Below are positions 5,569 through 5,609 of a stretch of DNA of 5,609 nucleotides, piece by piece (position 1 is the stretch's first letter; every line of letters starts with the position of its first letter). Below the pieces are notes generated by a model. It was not told the origin of the DNA, searched no databases, and saw only the letters and a program-made list of their open reading frames with translations. The stretch is from contig DBNM01000083.1 in the NCBI GenBank assembly GCA_002299135.1, positions 5,756-11,364 of the forward strand, in the 5' to 3' direction. A program made the translations under genes and the position numbers. Source of the DNA: Candidatus Neomicrothrix sp. UBA672 (GTDB lineage Bacteria; Actinomycetota; Acidimicrobiia; Acidimicrobiales; MedAcidi-G1).

Positions 5569-5609
5569 TTGGGTTCAGAAAAAGCAAAGGCTGAATTCAC
5601 AATTGAACC
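5569..5609 (+). CDS. Start of a further operon gene (partial, unknown)
   Basis: Immediately after the creatininase-family stop (5565-5567), a TTG at 5569 opens a frame that stays open to the window edge and reads MGSEKAKAEFTIEP. AGGGG at 5557-5561, seven bases before it, is a well-spaced ribosome binding site lying inside the end of the previous gene. No ATG or GTG start is available in this stretch. The close spacing implies the same operon as ubiX. Thirteen codons are too few to name a family. Confidence 0.5.
   Translation, partial: MGSEKAKAEFTIE

Overview
The window is a compact, gene-dense bacterial segment of about 43-45% G+C (judged by eye). It has no RNA genes, insertion sequences or CRISPR. 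The gene families are a luciferase-like flavin oxidoreductase, a PhyH-type Fe(II)/2-oxoglutarate dioxygenase, a cytosine-deaminase-like amidohydrolase, a UbiD decarboxylase, a UbiX prenyltransferase and a creatininase-family hydrolase. This mix recalls the catabolic gene expansions of uncultured marine bacteria such as SAR202 Chloroflexota. That placement is an inference from gene content only; an actinobacterial or alphaproteobacterial source is not excluded.

Layout. Positions 1-579 (+) are the C-terminal part of an LLM-class flavin oxidoreductase. It converges, with 8 bp between stop codons, on a minus-strand operon that reads from 4043 back to 588: PhyH dioxygenase (4043-3180), CodA-like amidohydrolase (3187-1958, overlapping the dioxygenase gene by 8 bp), then UbiD decarboxylase (1931-588). 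A 111-bp divergent intergenic region (4044-4154) carries a perfect 14-bp palindrome. It separates this operon from a plus-strand operon: ubiX (4155-4736), a creatininase-family hydrolase (4794-5567), and the start of another gene, probably at a TTG codon at 5569.

How the genes may work together. UbiX prenylates FMN to make prenylated FMN, the cofactor UbiD needs, so cofactor synthesis and its user sit on opposite sides of one divergent promoter region. The other genes encode an oxygenase and two metal-dependent hydrolases that commonly act on C-N bonds, with a flavin oxidoreductase next door. A reasonable hypothesis is a catabolic route for an aromatic or N-heterocyclic carboxylic acid: oxygenation, hydrolytic ring opening or deamination, and prFMN-dependent decarboxylation. 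The substrate cannot be read from the sequence. The amidohydrolase lacks the cytosine-contacting Gln of CodA, so it is probably not a cytosine deaminase.

Other notable points are a 24-nt stretch shared at 23/24 positions between the unrelated amidohydrolase and dioxygenase genes, an apparent loss of one UbiD metal-ligand histidine, and a spaced inverted repeat in the ubiX-creatininase gap, where no normally placed ribosome binding site is visible.
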